From the NCBI GenBank assembly GCA_025057135.1, contig JANWXY010000020.1, positions 1 to 52,796 of the forward strand: DNA of 52,796 bases, in the 5' to 3' direction. Below the pieces are notes generated by a model, which saw nothing but the letters and a program-made list of their open reading frames with translations, was not told the DNA's origin and did not search any database. Position numbers and translations under genes: made by a program. Origin of the DNA: Bacteroidia bacterium. GTDB lineage: Bacteria; Bacteroidota; Bacteroidia; SpSt-205. Positions 43,575-52,682 of this stretch are shown piece after piece (the stretch's first letter is position 1; the number at the start of each line of letters is the position of its first letter).

Positions 43575-44054
43575 GTGAGAATGGTAGGAATTCTACTGGG
43601 TCTGCTACTTTGGGCGCAGGAGCCAGCCAATCAGCCCGTGCCCTACACGCTGGCAGATAGAGATAGACTTGTCCGCTTAGAAGAACGGGTAGCTAATATG
43701 GAGAAAGAACTAGCTCTCTTTCGCGAGCAGTATCGTCAGGAGATGGCGGAGCTGCGTGCACAGCTGGCTCGCATGGAGAGCCGACACGACTCGAGCATAG
43801 GGGATTTACGCACTCAACTCGCTCATATGCAGAGCCGAAGTGACACGCAATTCTACACACTTCTGACGATACTGATAGGGTTTATAGCTTTTCTCCTATG
43901 GGATAGGCGGAAAGCCTTAGCCCCCATGGAAGCCAAAGTAGCAGAGCTTCAGAAGGACGCCGATAAGTTGAGTCGTTTGGTGCAATCGCTGCGAGAGTAT
44001 GCTCGCACCCATCCCGACCTTGCGGAGATACTGCGGCGGTACGAGCTGGTGTGA
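43575..44054 (+). CDS. Exported coiled-coil protein with a C-terminal-half membrane helix
   Basis: About 159 residues. Signal peptide 1-14 (..GLLLWA, then Gln). A long coiled coil at about 25-90 (RLVRLEERVANMEKELALFREQYRQE... with a repeated AQLARMESRHDSSIGDLRTQLAHMQSRSD), a membrane helix (FYTLLTILIGFIAFLLW), then a second short helix region with basic and acidic residues. No known family. It is convergent with the TPR-CHAT gene, with 4 bp between stops. Start is GTG 43575 or ATG 43581. Confidence 0.65.
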   Translation: MRMVGILLGLLLWAQEPANQPVPYTLADRDRLVRLEERVANMEKELALFREQYRQEMAELRAQLARMESRHDSSIGDLRTQLAHMQSRSDTQFYTLLTILIGFIAFLLWDRRKALAPMEAKVAELQKDADKLSRLVQSLREYARTHPDLAEILRRYELV

Positions 44055-44058
44055 GGTT

Positions 44059-47000
44059 TTAGCGCATAATAATGAAAGCTCCCCAATAGTACGGTTCTCT
44101 ATACTTGCGCCGAAACACTCCCAGAGCTTCTGCAAAAGCTCTATCAGACAGGGTATTTTCGCTTACCCGGCTATTTAGCAGAAGCGACTTTCTTTTTTCC
44201 AGGGTAACCATTCGTTCATAAAAAAGCTGCATAAGTTCCCTCGTAGCTGCATCATCTATCTGCCAGAGCGTCGCTATTACTCGCTGTGCCCCTGCTTCTA
44301 AGAAAGCACGCTGCAGTCCGTATAGCCCTTCCCCTGTAATATCTCCTAATCCCGTTTCACAGGCAGAAAGTACTACCAAGTCTGTCCCCAAAAGATTTAT
44401 TCCTGAGACTTCCCGAGCGGTGAGGTGCCCGTCATCTACGCCAAGCGGAGGGTAGAGGCTATCCCAGACCGCAGCCCCAGCCAAGAGCAATCCCGAGCGC
44501 AGCAGCGCCGAGCCCGTTCCCTCTCGGAAGTATCCATGCGTGGCAATATGTAATATCTGAGGACTTTTGAGATGCTTCACCTGCTCCTCCGTGGCAGAGT
44601 CTCCAATCAATGGGGAAACGCCTAACAGCTTCGCCACCTCTTTCACTTCTGCCTCAGCCCCAGGAAGGGGCGGAATGCCTCCCTCAAACAGCCGATAACT
44701 GCGCACGCCTGTGCCCTGCGAAGAAGTCTGGTCAAAAGCAGGATTTCCTATCACTACGGGCTTCTGAGCGGCTAAGCGCCGACGCTCTACCACCAGCCGA
44801 CGAGAACTGGCAATGTAGCGCACCTCATATCGATCAGCTATAAAGTTTTTTCCATCATATAGAGCGCCGATATTGATTCGGTAGTAAATGCCATCCGGCG
44901 AAAAGAACACTTTCTTTACACCTCTCGGCAGAAGGCTGTCTATGAAACTCCATAGAATGCGATAAGCAAGCCCTGTAACCTGAGCACTTGGAGAACGCAA
45001 AATTTCAAACACATTTTGAGCTTGTACCTCCCATACCGAATCCACTCGATGTACATGAAGCAGAAGCTGGGACTGTCGCCTATTCGGAAGGAGTAAATAG
45101 AAAAGGTATAGCAGTGAATCTCTATGCTTTACCCTTACAACTTCTACAAGGGCTTCATCTCTGCCCAGTTTGGGATCAGGTTCAGTGAAGGGATTAGGTA
45201 AAAAAGTCCGAATCTCTGGCAAAAGACGAATAAGCTTTTGCTCTATTTCTACCGCTACCTCCCAAATAGAGTCGGCCTCTGCTCGCTTATCTTGCATAGC
45301 GAACATAGCCGATTGAGTGATAAGTGTGCGCCACTGAATAAAAAGCTGACGAGTAGTACTATCCGAACTTGCCTCGGCCAGATAGCGCAAGCCTTCACTA
45401 GTGGTAAGAATAAGTCCCTTGGTACTACGGGCGACTCTGTATCCGAGGCGCAAAAGGTCAGGATTAGAAGCCCCTCGTTGAGCTACATACCTGTGGAAAG
45501 CCCGAACCCGCCCCATTACATTCGCCTCTAAGAATCTTTCCTGATGAACTGTGGGAAGCCCACCCATTTCTCGCTGTAGATACTGAAAGGTTTTTTCCAC
45601 CACTACCTGCCAAAGGGAATCTGCCAGAGCATACCGACCTATCCTTCCCCACAAATCAGCTACTCGGTATATCACAGAGACATAATAAGGATGGCGAGGA
45701 CCTAACGTTCTGAATAAACCCTCGGCAACTCTATGGTATAACGATTCCGCTTCTGCAAATCGCCCCTGACGGTAATACAGAAATGCCATCCGCTGAAGCG
45801 TAATAAAGTAGTCCGGGTGATAGCTACCCAGTATTTTGGACTGAGTTTCTGCCACCTCTGTATAAAGCTTCTCTGCTTCTACATATCGTCCCTGACCTTC
45901 AAGGATATCTGCCATTCCGGCTATGGCGGTAAGATATATGGGATGCTGAGTACCTGCTGCGCGAGATTGGATTTCAGCTACTTTTCTGTACAGAGACTCT
46001 GCCATAGAAAACTTTCCATGGCGAGCATAAACCACAGCCATATTGTACAAGGTCGTGAGATACGCTTCGGCTTTATGACCGAGTAAATGCGCTTGGGCTT
46101 CGGCTACCTGCTGATATATCTTTTCAGCTTCGGCATATCGTCCCTGTCGTTCATACACTCTCGCTAAGCAGCTCTGGGTATTGAGATAGGAGATGTGCTG
46201 AGGGCCTATGATGCTCGCTTTCAAATCTGCTACTTTTTGATATAGGGCTTCTGCCTCAGCGTAGTACCCTTGCCGCTCATAAATACCTGCTAAGTTGTGT
46301 AAGGCGGCGAGGTATTCTGGATGATGTGTTCCCAATATCTGAGCGCGAACCTCAACTACTCGGCGATATAAGGTTTCTGCTTCGGCGTATTTTCCTTGGT
46401 CCTCATACACCACGGCTAAGTTATTTAGGGTGGTAATGTAGTCTTTATGCTGCGGGCCCAAAATTTTTGCCCTCATCTGTGCCACTTTCTGATAAAGGCT
46501 TTCTGCTTGTGCGTATCTAGCTTGCCGGTGGTAAATGAGAGCAAGGCTATGCAGGATGGTGAGGTACTCTGGATGATGCTCCCCCAAAGTTTGGGCTTCA
46601 ACTTTTGCCAGCTCGTTATACAAACTTTCTGCGATTTGATATTGGCCCTGCTGCTCGTATAGCCTCGTCAGGTTGCTGAGTGTAATCTGATAATCAGGAT
46701 GTTGACGGCCCAAGATTTCAGCTTGAAGGGCTAATACCTTATTGTAGAGAGACTCTGCCTTGCCGTAGCGATTCAGGTGTTCATACACAATACCGAGATC
46801 ATTGAGGGTCAGAAGGTAATCATAATGCTTTTCTCCGAGGTGCTCGCGTTGCCATTTAGCGACCTGAGTGTATAAGCTTTCAGCCGCTCTATACTTTCCC
46901 TCTTCATCCCACATCCACGCTTGATAATAATAGACTTTCATCCATCGCAGGGTGTCACGAAGGTGCTTAGCCAAGCGCTCTGCTTGGGATATCCACTCGT

Positions 47001-47211
47001 AGGCTTTTTCATACTTAGAGAGATTGAGGAGGCACTCGATCCCTCCGAGATAGGCTTGCAGGCGCGAGCTATCGGTGGAAACGAAACGAGATATTACGGA
47101 GTCATATAAAGCGAGAGCGGCTTTATACTCTCCGGCTTCACGCAGACTGTCTGCGCGAATAGTTGCAGGCTGAGACCATCCGAGAATGGGGAGGATAATC
47201 AGCCAGCGCAT
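44059..47211 (-). CDS. Exported TPR-CHAT protease-like protein
   Basis: 1050 residues. Signal peptide 1-13 (..ILGWS, then Gln). Some ten kinesin-light-chain-type TPRs of 42 residues cover about 70-520, with the core LGxxHPxYLxTLxNLAxxYxxQGxYAEAExLYxxVAE. A linker follows, then a CHAT domain at about 720-1050 with the caspase-like dyad His892 (LHIATHGYF) and Cys951 (VVLSACETGLGD) and the later RVIATLWQIDD. CHAT proteases are clan CD peptidases; cytoplasmic TPR-CHAT is known from type III-E CRISPR, but this one is exported and no CRISPR is near. ATG 47211 is chosen for the signal peptide and the promoter 3 bases upstream. The substrate is unknown. Confidence 0.88.
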   Translation of the reverse strand: MRWLIILPILGWSQPATIRADSLREAGEYKAALALYDSVISRFVSTDSSRLQAYLGGIECLLNLSKYEKAYEWISQAERLAKHLRDTLRWMKVYYYQAWMWDEEGKYRAAESLYTQVAKWQREHLGEKHYDYLLTLNDLGIVYEHLNRYGKAESLYNKVLALQAEILGRQHPDYQITLSNLTRLYEQQGQYQIAESLYNELAKVEAQTLGEHHPEYLTILHSLALIYHRQARYAQAESLYQKVAQMRAKILGPQHKDYITTLNNLAVVYEDQGKYAEAETLYRRVVEVRAQILGTHHPEYLAALHNLAGIYERQGYYAEAEALYQKVADLKASIIGPQHISYLNTQSCLARVYERQGRYAEAEKIYQQVAEAQAHLLGHKAEAYLTTLYNMAVVYARHGKFSMAESLYRKVAEIQSRAAGTQHPIYLTAIAGMADILEGQGRYVEAEKLYTEVAETQSKILGSYHPDYFITLQRMAFLYYRQGRFAEAESLYHRVAEGLFRTLGPRHPYYVSVIYRVADLWGRIGRYALADSLWQVVVEKTFQYLQREMGGLPTVHQERFLEANVMGRVRAFHRYVAQRGASNPDLLRLGYRVARSTKGLILTTSEGLRYLAEASSDSTTRQLFIQWRTLITQSAMFAMQDKRAEADSIWEVAVEIEQKLIRLLPEIRTFLPNPFTEPDPKLGRDEALVEVVRVKHRDSLLYLFYLLLPNRRQSQLLLHVHRVDSVWEVQAQNVFEILRSPSAQVTGLAYRILWSFIDSLLPRGVKKVFFSPDGIYYRINIGALYDGKNFIADRYEVRYIASSRRLVVERRRLAAQKPVVIGNPAFDQTSSQGTGVRSYRLFEGGIPPLPGAEAEVKEVAKLLGVSPLIGDSATEEQVKHLKSPQILHIATHGYFREGTGSALLRSGLLLAGAAVWDSLYPPLGVDDGHLTAREVSGINLLGTDLVVLSACETGLGDITGEGLYGLQRAFLEAGAQRVIATLWQIDDAATRELMQLFYERMVTLEKRKSLLLNSRVSENTLSDRAFAEALGVFRRKYREPYYWGAFIIMR

Positions 47212-47214
47212 GAG

Positions 47215-47222
47215 CAAAAATA
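47215..47222 (-). promoter_or_regulatory. Promoter element TATTTTTG, 3 bases before ATG 47211
   Basis: Exact TAnnTTTG. It is back to back with the aroF promoter, six bases apart. Confidence 0.65.
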
Positions 47223-47228
47223 TAGCTC

Positions 47229-47236
47229 TACCTTTG
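47229..47236 (+). promoter_or_regulatory. Promoter element TACCTTTG for DAHP synthase
   Basis: Exact TAnnTTTG, 24 bases before ATG 47261. It is the one protein gene in the window with an exact octamer and a normal-length leader. Confidence 0.65.
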
Positions 47237-47260
47237 CTTCGTTTCTGTTTAATCCGAAAT

Positions 47261-48259
47261 ATGTGGCTCCTTTTGCGTGCAGAAGCTACCCCTGAAACGC
47301 TACTTCAAGCCCTGCGAGCTGAGTCTCTGGAGGTTCGGGTGCATCGTTTGGGTGATCGTTGGGCTCTGGAAATACAGGGTAATGGACATTTATCCGAAGC
47401 CTTTGCCAGGTATGAGGAGGTAGAACGCGTTTTTTCTACACACGACATCCAGCCGCTTGTTCAGCAGTGGAGCCACAATGTAGAACTACCTACATGGCAG
47501 AGAGGAAAGGGCTTGCTATGGATAGCTGGTCCTTGTAGCGTAGAGAGGAAAGCGGACTTTCTCCGTTTAGCTCAGGAGCTCAGAGCTATTGGCGTTCAGG
47601 TGCTACGAGGCGGTGCTTTCAAGGCACGGACCTCCCCCTATTCCTTCCAAGGCATGGGACAAGAGGCACTGGACTGGTTATTTGAAGCCAAAAGTCTGAC
47701 AGGCTTGCCTATTTGCGTAGAAGTAGTGAGTGAAACGCACTTACCCCTCTATGAGCATGTGGATATTCTACAAATCGGAGCTCGGAATATGGATGATTAT
47801 TGGCTTCTGAAGGCTGTGGCGCCCCTCGGCAAACCCGTCCTTCTCAAACGTAATCCCCAAGCCACCATAGAAGAATGGCTTCTGGCGGCTGAATACCTTC
47901 TCCTCTATGGCACCCCTTGGGTGCTCCTATGTGAGCGGGGGATACGAACCTTTGAGCGGAGTCTGCGATACACCATGGATATCGGCGCCATCCCTGCAGT
48001 CCAACGAAAAACTCGGCTCCCTGTAATAGCGGACCCCTCGCATGCAGCAGGGAGATGGGATTTTGTAGAGCCATTAGCGCTCGCAGCTATCGGAGCGGGA
48101 AGCGAAGGACTAATAGTAGAGGTCCATCCTGAGCCTCTGAAAGCACTCTCAGATGCAGCTCAGCAGCTTACGATAGAACAGTTTCAGCGCTTGTATGAAC
48201 GAGCTAATGCCATCTACACCGTACTTTCACGGCACCTCTCGGAGCCACTCCAAGCCTAA
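47261..48259 (+). CDS. aroF: 3-deoxy-7-phosphoheptulonate synthase (DAHP synthase, type I-beta)
   Basis: 332 residues. An N-terminal ferredoxin-like regulatory domain (1-75: MWLLLRAEATPETLLQALRAESLEVRVHR..., as in the Thermotoga enzyme, which senses tyrosine) and the TIM-barrel catalytic domain with IAGPCSVE, LRGGAFKARTSPYSFQGMG, IQIGARNMDD, LLKRNPQATIEEWLLAAEY, LCERGIRTFE, and DPSHAAGRWDFV. It makes the first intermediate of aromatic amino acid synthesis from PEP and erythrose 4-phosphate. ATG 47261 matches the family start; the longer upstream frame runs through both promoters. The 3' end overlaps the udp gene by 33 bases. Confidence 0.95.
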   Translation: MWLLLRAEATPETLLQALRAESLEVRVHRLGDRWALEIQGNGHLSEAFARYEEVERVFSTHDIQPLVQQWSHNVELPTWQRGKGLLWIAGPCSVERKADFLRLAQELRAIGVQVLRGGAFKARTSPYSFQGMGQEALDWLFEAKSLTGLPICVEVVSETHLPLYEHVDILQIGARNMDDYWLLKAVAPLGKPVLLKRNPQATIEEWLLAAEYLLLYGTPWVLLCERGIRTFERSLRYTMDIGAIPAVQRKTRLPVIADPSHAAGRWDFVEPLALAAIGAGSEGLIVEVHPEPLKALSDAAQQLTIEQFQRLYERANAIYTVLSRHLSEPLQA

Positions 48260-49120
48260 CCGAAGGAGCTTACGCATAGCTTCTTCTGGGGAAGCTCCCC
48301 CATTTTGATAGATGAACTCCCCGCGCTGACGGTGGGCTATACCTAAGCACAAAGCCCCAGCTTCATGACCTAAAACCTGGGCTAAGTAGTACAGTGGTGC
48401 CGCTTCCATTTCAATATTTTGCACTTTATACCCCTCAAACTGAAAAGTACTGAGAACTTTTGGCAAGTCAGGGTGTTGCGCTACATATCTGGTCTGCCGC
48501 CCCTGAGGAGCAAAAAATCCCGGCGCACTGTAGGTGATTCCCAGAACTACTGAATGCGCCCTTTCTGTCTGAGCAGCTTTTTGCCGAAAAAACTCAGTGG
48601 CTCTCACGCCGTACCACGGAAGAGTGGAACCCGAAGTATTCTGCCAGTGCTTTTGAATAGCGTCCGTAAGAGATTTATGAGCAATAGCAGGGTAGAAGAA
48701 TGGAAGGGAATCGGTACCCAACGCCCACTCGCTGAACACCACAGCTCCCAGAGGGGTTTCATCTTGAAGGAGCCCGCTGGTACCTACGCGCAAGAAGTAG
48801 AGCTTTTTTTGGGTAGGAAAAGGTATGCCTCGGCTTAGGTCTATATTGTGGACAGCGTCTAACTCTATGAGGGCAATTTCTGTATTGTCAGCGCCAATCC
48901 CAGTACCGACGACAGTAATGAGCACTCGCTTATAGAGCCCTGTGAACCAGACAAACTCTCTATTCCCTCCTCTGTGAAGGATGGAGGAAAAGAGCGGTTC
49001 GCATAAAGCAGCTCGTGCAGGATCGCCGACCAGAAGGCAGCGGTGAGATGCCTCGCCTGGACGCAGAGCCAAGTGATACACAGCCCCATCAGGTCTCAGG
49101 GGGAGCTCGCTGGGCTTCAT
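48227..49120 (-). CDS. udp: Uridine/nucleoside phosphorylase
   Basis: 297 residues. The NP-I family fold: YHLALRPGEASHRCLLVGDPARA at the N-terminus (phosphate Gly/Asp loop), VVGTGIGADNTEIALIELDA, LRVGTSGLLQ (catalytic Arg/Thr/Ser), and VQNIEMEAAPLYYLAQVLGHEAGALC with the ribose-binding Glu-Met-Glu. The C-terminal end matches the family. It phosphorolyses uridine (or deoxyuridine) for salvage; the pentose phosphate could feed DeoC. ATG 49120 is chosen for homology; ATG 49135 is five codons longer. Upstream CAACTTCG lies 4 bases before 49120, a poor octamer match. Confidence 0.9.
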   Translation of the reverse strand: MKPSELPLRPDGAVYHLALRPGEASHRCLLVGDPARAALCEPLFSSILHRGGNREFVWFTGLYKRVLITVVGTGIGADNTEIALIELDAVHNIDLSRGIPFPTQKKLYFLRVGTSGLLQDETPLGAVVFSEWALGTDSLPFFYPAIAHKSLTDAIQKHWQNTSGSTLPWYGVRATEFFRQKAAQTERAHSVVLGITYSAPGFFAPQGRQTRYVAQHPDLPKVLSTFQFEGYKVQNIEMEAAPLYYLAQVLGHEAGALCLGIAHRQRGEFIYQNGGASPEEAMRKLLRLGLEWLREVP

Positions 49121-49235
49121 ATAACGAAGTTGCATAATTTGGAACTAATCCCTACTCCAAACGGAAGCCCAAAGATTTATGAACGGATTCTTGGGATATT
49201 TTGTCTTAGGCTCACAGGCAAAAGAGCATAGCCGT

Positions 49236-49243
49236 TATCTTTG
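49236..49243 (+). promoter_or_regulatory. Promoter element TATCTTTG, 5 bases before GTG 49249
   Basis: Exact TAnnTTTG for the lepB-purL unit. Confidence 0.7.
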
Positions 49244-49248
49244 CCGCA

Positions 49249-50358
49249 GTGGCAAATAGCGCCGAACTCAAAGCCCGTCGGCGCCGCTGGTGGCGCGAAC
49301 TCTTTATCGCCTTGGGGGTGATTCTATTCCTGCGCACCTTCATTGTGGAGGCTTTTCTTATACCAACCAGTTCTATGGAAAGGACACTTTTAGCATGGGA
49401 TTTAGTCTTTGTCAGCAAGCTCCACTACGGCCCGCGTTTACCTATGGTGCCGCTCGCTATCCCTTTCATTCATAATCGCATTCCTTTCACGGGCATCCCA
49501 TCTTATCTGGACTGGATTGTTTTGCCATATACTCGTCTCAAAGGCTTCAAGCCGATCCAACGAGGAGACATCATCGTCTTCAACTATCCAGCCGACGACA
49601 TCATGCCCAATAGTCCAGAGCTGGGCCCCGTGTATATTCCCAGCTTGAAGGAGAACTACGTCAAGCGATGCGTAGGCGTACCAGGGGATACAGTGGAGAT
49701 TCGGGCGGGCAACTTATACGTCAATGGTAAGCCCAGCTATCACCCGCGCTATGTCCAAGAGCGCTATAAAGTGGTAACTAAAGGCGCACCACTGACGCAC
49801 CGAGTGCTCAAACAATACGGCTTCCGTCCGCCAGGTAGCTCTAATCTGAACTGGATAGCGCTGGACGAGCGAACCTATCTCTTAGATATGCCCCGTTTCT
49901 TAGCAGAGGAGTTTCGGCAAAAGTTCGCAGAATTTCTGGATACTTTTCATAGAGCTGTGGATACGGCAGGAAACTTTCTACCCCAAGTATATCCTCAAGA
50001 CACCACTTTCCGGTGGAACTTAGACTACTGGGGGCCCTTTTATTTGCCGAAAAAAGGCGACCGCATTTCACTCAATCACTATAACTTGACTCTATACCGT
50101 CGCCTGATAGAGGCATACGAAGGGCACACTATATATGTTTCCAAAGGTCAAATTTACATTGACGGCAAGCCACAGAGTGAATATACATTCACCCAGAACT
50201 ACTACTTTGCCATGGGCGATAACCGCTATAACTCCCTTGACGGACGATTCTGGGGCCCTGTGCCAGAAGATCATATTGTAGGCAAGCCCATTTTTGTCCT
50301 ACTTTCTATTGAAAACTGGACGCCTCGATGGGAACGCTTTCTGAGAGCCGTGCAGTAG
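49249..50358 (+). CDS. lepB: Signal peptidase I
   Basis: 369 residues, the large Bacteroidota form. One N-terminal membrane helix (17-34), then the catalytic Ser42 (PTSSMERTL), Lys139 ([12 protein letters not shown]), a long insertion of about 130 residues, and box [18 protein letters not shown] near residue 325. It cleaves Sec signal peptides in the inner membrane, so it should process the many signal peptides in this window. The GTG start is set by the promoter and the N-terminal basic cluster. Overlaps purL by 31 bases. Confidence 0.93.
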   Translation: MANSAELKARRRRWWRELFIALGVILFLRTFIVEAFLIPTSSMERTLLAWDLVFVSKLHYGPRLPMVPLAIPFIHNRIPFTGIPSYLDWIVLPYTRLKGFKPIQRGDIIVFNYPADDIMPNSPELGPVYIPSLKENYVKRCVGVPGDTVEIRAGNLYVNGKPSYHPRYVQERYKVVTKGAPLTHRVLKQYGFRPPGSSNLNWIALDERTYLLDMPRFLAEEFRQKFAEFLDTFHRAVDTAGNFLPQVYPQDTTFRWNLDYWGPFYLPKKGDRISLNHYNLTLYRRLIEAYEGHTIYVSKGQIYIDGKPQSEYTFTQNYYFAMGDNRYNSLDGRFWGPVPEDHIVGKPIFVLLSIENWTPRWERFLRAVQ

Positions 50359-52589
50359 CCGAAGCCGCTGGGCTCAGCCCTGATGAATACGAGCGTATTT
50401 TGACCCTCCTGAGGCGAGAGCCTAGTCCTGTGGAAGTCTGGCTATTCTCTGCGCTATGGAGCGAACACTGCAGCTATAAAAGTTCGCTTATACATCTGAG
50501 ACGTCTACCGCGCCGAGGAGCTCATAGCCTTCGAGCGGCTGGTGAGGAAAATGCGGGCATTTTAGACATCGGAGATGGATGGGCTATTGCTTTCAAAGTA
50601 GAGTCGCACAATCACCCCAGCGCAGTTGCGCCGTATCAAGGCGCTGCCACAGGGGTCGGAGGGATTCATCGGGATATCCTCGCCGTAGGCGCCCGACCAA
50701 TAGCCGCTTTGAATTCTCTGCACTTCGGTTACCCTATACAGGCTCAAACCTATCGCATCATAGACGGCGTGGTGCGAGGCATCGGCGATTATGGGAATGC
50801 TTTGGGCGTCCCAACCATAGGCGGAGAAACATATTTCGCCCCTGAATATCAGGGGAAGCCCATCGTAAATGCGTTTAGCATAGGACTTGCTCGTATAGAC
50901 CAGTTGGTCAGCGCTCGTGCGCAAGGTGTGGGGAATCGTGTGTTGTATTTGGGGGCTGCGACGGGCCCGGATGGCGTAGGGGGAGCTTCTTTCGCCTCAG
51001 AGACCTTAGATGAGGAAAGCCGAGATAATCTCCCTGCTATTCAGGTGGGTAATCCCTTCCGTGAAAAGCTCCTGGTGGAAGCGATTATGGAGATGGTAGA
51101 GCGGCGACTGATTGTAGGTATGCAAGACATGGGAGCCGCCGGGCTTGCCAGCTCTACTGCGGAGACTGCGGCGCGAGGGCAAGTTGGCATGCGGATATAC
51201 TTAGATAAAGTGCCTCTACGTGGGGGTGTTTCTCACCCTCGGGAAATTCTCCTCTCCGAATCTCAGGAAAGAATGCTCCTCATCGCTCGTCCAGAGGATG
51301 TTGAGCTCATTAAGAGTATCGCTGCAAAATGGGAGCTTACATGCACAGAGATAGGGGAAATCACGGACACTAACCTTTTAGAATACTGGTGGAAGGGGGA
51401 GAAAGTGGTAGAAATGCCGCCTTCGCTCTTATTAGCCGGGGAAGGGGCTCCTGTATATGACCATCCGCGCACTCCTCCCGCTTACTTGAAGGAAGTGGAA
51501 AGATTTGATCAAAAAAACCTGCGGGATATTTCTTCTACCGAAGAGTTCATGAAGATTACTTATGCGCTGATTAGGCATCCTAATCTGGCTGACAAGAGGT
51601 GGATATATGAGCAGTATGACCGCATGGTCGGTGCTGCTACGATGGGTAGTGCTGGTGAAATACTCGCCGCTGCACCGACTATAAGGCTGCCTTATGAAAC
51701 GAGAGCTTTGGCGATGACCTTAGATTGCAATCCTTGGTGGGTGGAGGCCAATCCCCGAGTAGGTACAGCATTAGCTGTGGCAGAAGCTGCTCGTCAGGTC
51801 GCTTGCACAGGAGCAGTTCCTTTAGGCATCACCAATTGCCTCAACTTCGGCAGCCCGCGCCATCCTGAAGTCTACTGGCAGTTTGTGGAAGCCGTAGAGG
51901 GTATGCGGGAAGCCTGTGAAGCTTTAGGACTCCCCGTTACAGGCGGTAATGTCAGCTTTTACAACCAAGACGAGAATGGCCCTATACTCCCCACGCCCGT
52001 TATAGGCGTAGTGGGTCTGATAGAAGACGCTCTCCACAGGTGGGTTTCCATGGGGTTGCCTTCGGAGAGCGCCGAGTTGTATCTCATAGGGAGTCAGGAA
52101 GCGATTTATGCACCTACGCTGGGGAGTAGCCATTTTATCCGAGAGATACGAGCCATCCGCTACTCTCCTCCGCCGCACTTAAGTCTACCTGCGGAAAAAG
52201 CACTTGTTTCCCTTCTGCCGCGTCTCGCAGCAGAAGGACTTCTACTGGCAGCTCAGGACATCTCAGACGGAGGACTGCTGATAGCCCTTTTGGAGATGGC
52301 TTTTATCGGAGGTAACGGCTTCAAAGTAACTCAACCTCGGGGGGTGCGGATAGATGCCTTCTGGTTTGGAGAGGATGGCGGACGAGTGGTAGTGGCTGTG
52401 GCGCCTTCTTATGCAGAGCGCCTTCGTCGCAGAGTAGAAGACGTGGGACTCTGTGCTTACCGCTTGGGTGAAACTATACCTGCGGCAGGCTGGGCGCAGA
52501 TTGAAACAGACGTAGGGCATGCCCGATTAGACCTCATAGCGCTGAAAGGGCTCTGGGCTACTGCTCTCCAGGACGCTTTCATGAGTTAA
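50328..52589 (+). CDS. purL: Phosphoribosylformylglycinamidine synthase subunit PurL (small type)
   Basis: 753 residues, the small-type PurL, without a fused glutaminase; it needs PurS and PurQ. Visible: [46 protein letters not shown], the ATP/metal segment [33 protein letters not shown], and the second half [10 protein letters not shown] and [15 protein letters not shown]. It converts FGAR to FGAM in purine synthesis. Start ATG 50328 lies inside the end of lepB; it fits the family start (SPDEYERIL). No purQ or purS is next to it. Confidence 0.94.
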   Translation: MGTLSESRAVAEAAGLSPDEYERILTLLRREPSPVEVWLFSALWSEHCSYKSSLIHLRRLPRRGAHSLRAAGEENAGILDIGDGWAIAFKVESHNHPSAVAPYQGAATGVGGIHRDILAVGARPIAALNSLHFGYPIQAQTYRIIDGVVRGIGDYGNALGVPTIGGETYFAPEYQGKPIVNAFSIGLARIDQLVSARAQGVGNRVLYLGAATGPDGVGGASFASETLDEESRDNLPAIQVGNPFREKLLVEAIMEMVERRLIVGMQDMGAAGLASSTAETAARGQVGMRIYLDKVPLRGGVSHPREILLSESQERMLLIARPEDVELIKSIAAKWELTCTEIGEITDTNLLEYWWKGEKVVEMPPSLLLAGEGAPVYDHPRTPPAYLKEVERFDQKNLRDISSTEEFMKITYALIRHPNLADKRWIYEQYDRMVGAATMGSAGEILAAAPTIRLPYETRALAMTLDCNPWWVEANPRVGTALAVAEAARQVACTGAVPLGITNCLNFGSPRHPEVYWQFVEAVEGMREACEALGLPVTGGNVSFYNQDENGPILPTPVIGVVGLIEDALHRWVSMGLPSESAELYLIGSQEAIYAPTLGSSHFIREIRAIRYSPPPHLSLPAEKALVSLLPRLAAEGLLLAAQDISDGGLLIALLEMAFIGGNGFKVTQPRGVRIDAFWFGEDGGRVVVAVAPSYAERLRRRVEDVGLCAYRLGETIPAAGWAQIETDVGHARLDLIALKGLWATALQDAFMS

Positions 52590-52598
52590 ATTTTTAGC

Positions 52599-52606
52599 TA
52601 CTTTTG
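52599..52606 (+). promoter_or_regulatory. Promoter element TACTTTTG, 4 bases before tRNA-Arg
   Basis: Exact TAnnTTTG immediately after the purL stop. It would start transcription at or next to the mature tRNA 5' end. Confidence 0.65.
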
Positions 52607-52610
52607 CGTC

Positions 52611-52682
52611 GGCCCCATAGTTCAAGGGATAGAACGTGAGCCTCCGGAGCTCAAGATCCAGGTTCGAGTCCTGGTGGGGCTA
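52611..52682 (+). tRNA. tRNA-Arg(CCG)
   Basis: Acceptor GGCCCCA pairs with TGGGGCT (one G-U). Anticodon stem TGAGC/GCTCA, loop CTCCGGA (anticodon CCG, codon CGG), T-arm CCAGG-TTCGAGT-CCTGG, discriminator A, CCA not encoded. 52683-52796 shows no gene I can support. Confidence 0.94.

Noticed and set aside
43570-43581. GGAGG as Shine-Dalgarno for ATG 43581
   Set aside because: It would lie upstream of or at the predicted transcription start, and clear Shine-Dalgarno sequences are not seen before other genes here; kept only as an alternative.
44059-47211. TPR-CHAT as part of a type III-E CRISPR (Craspase) system
   Set aside because: No CRISPR repeats or cas genes are in the window, and this protein has a signal peptide, so it is exported.
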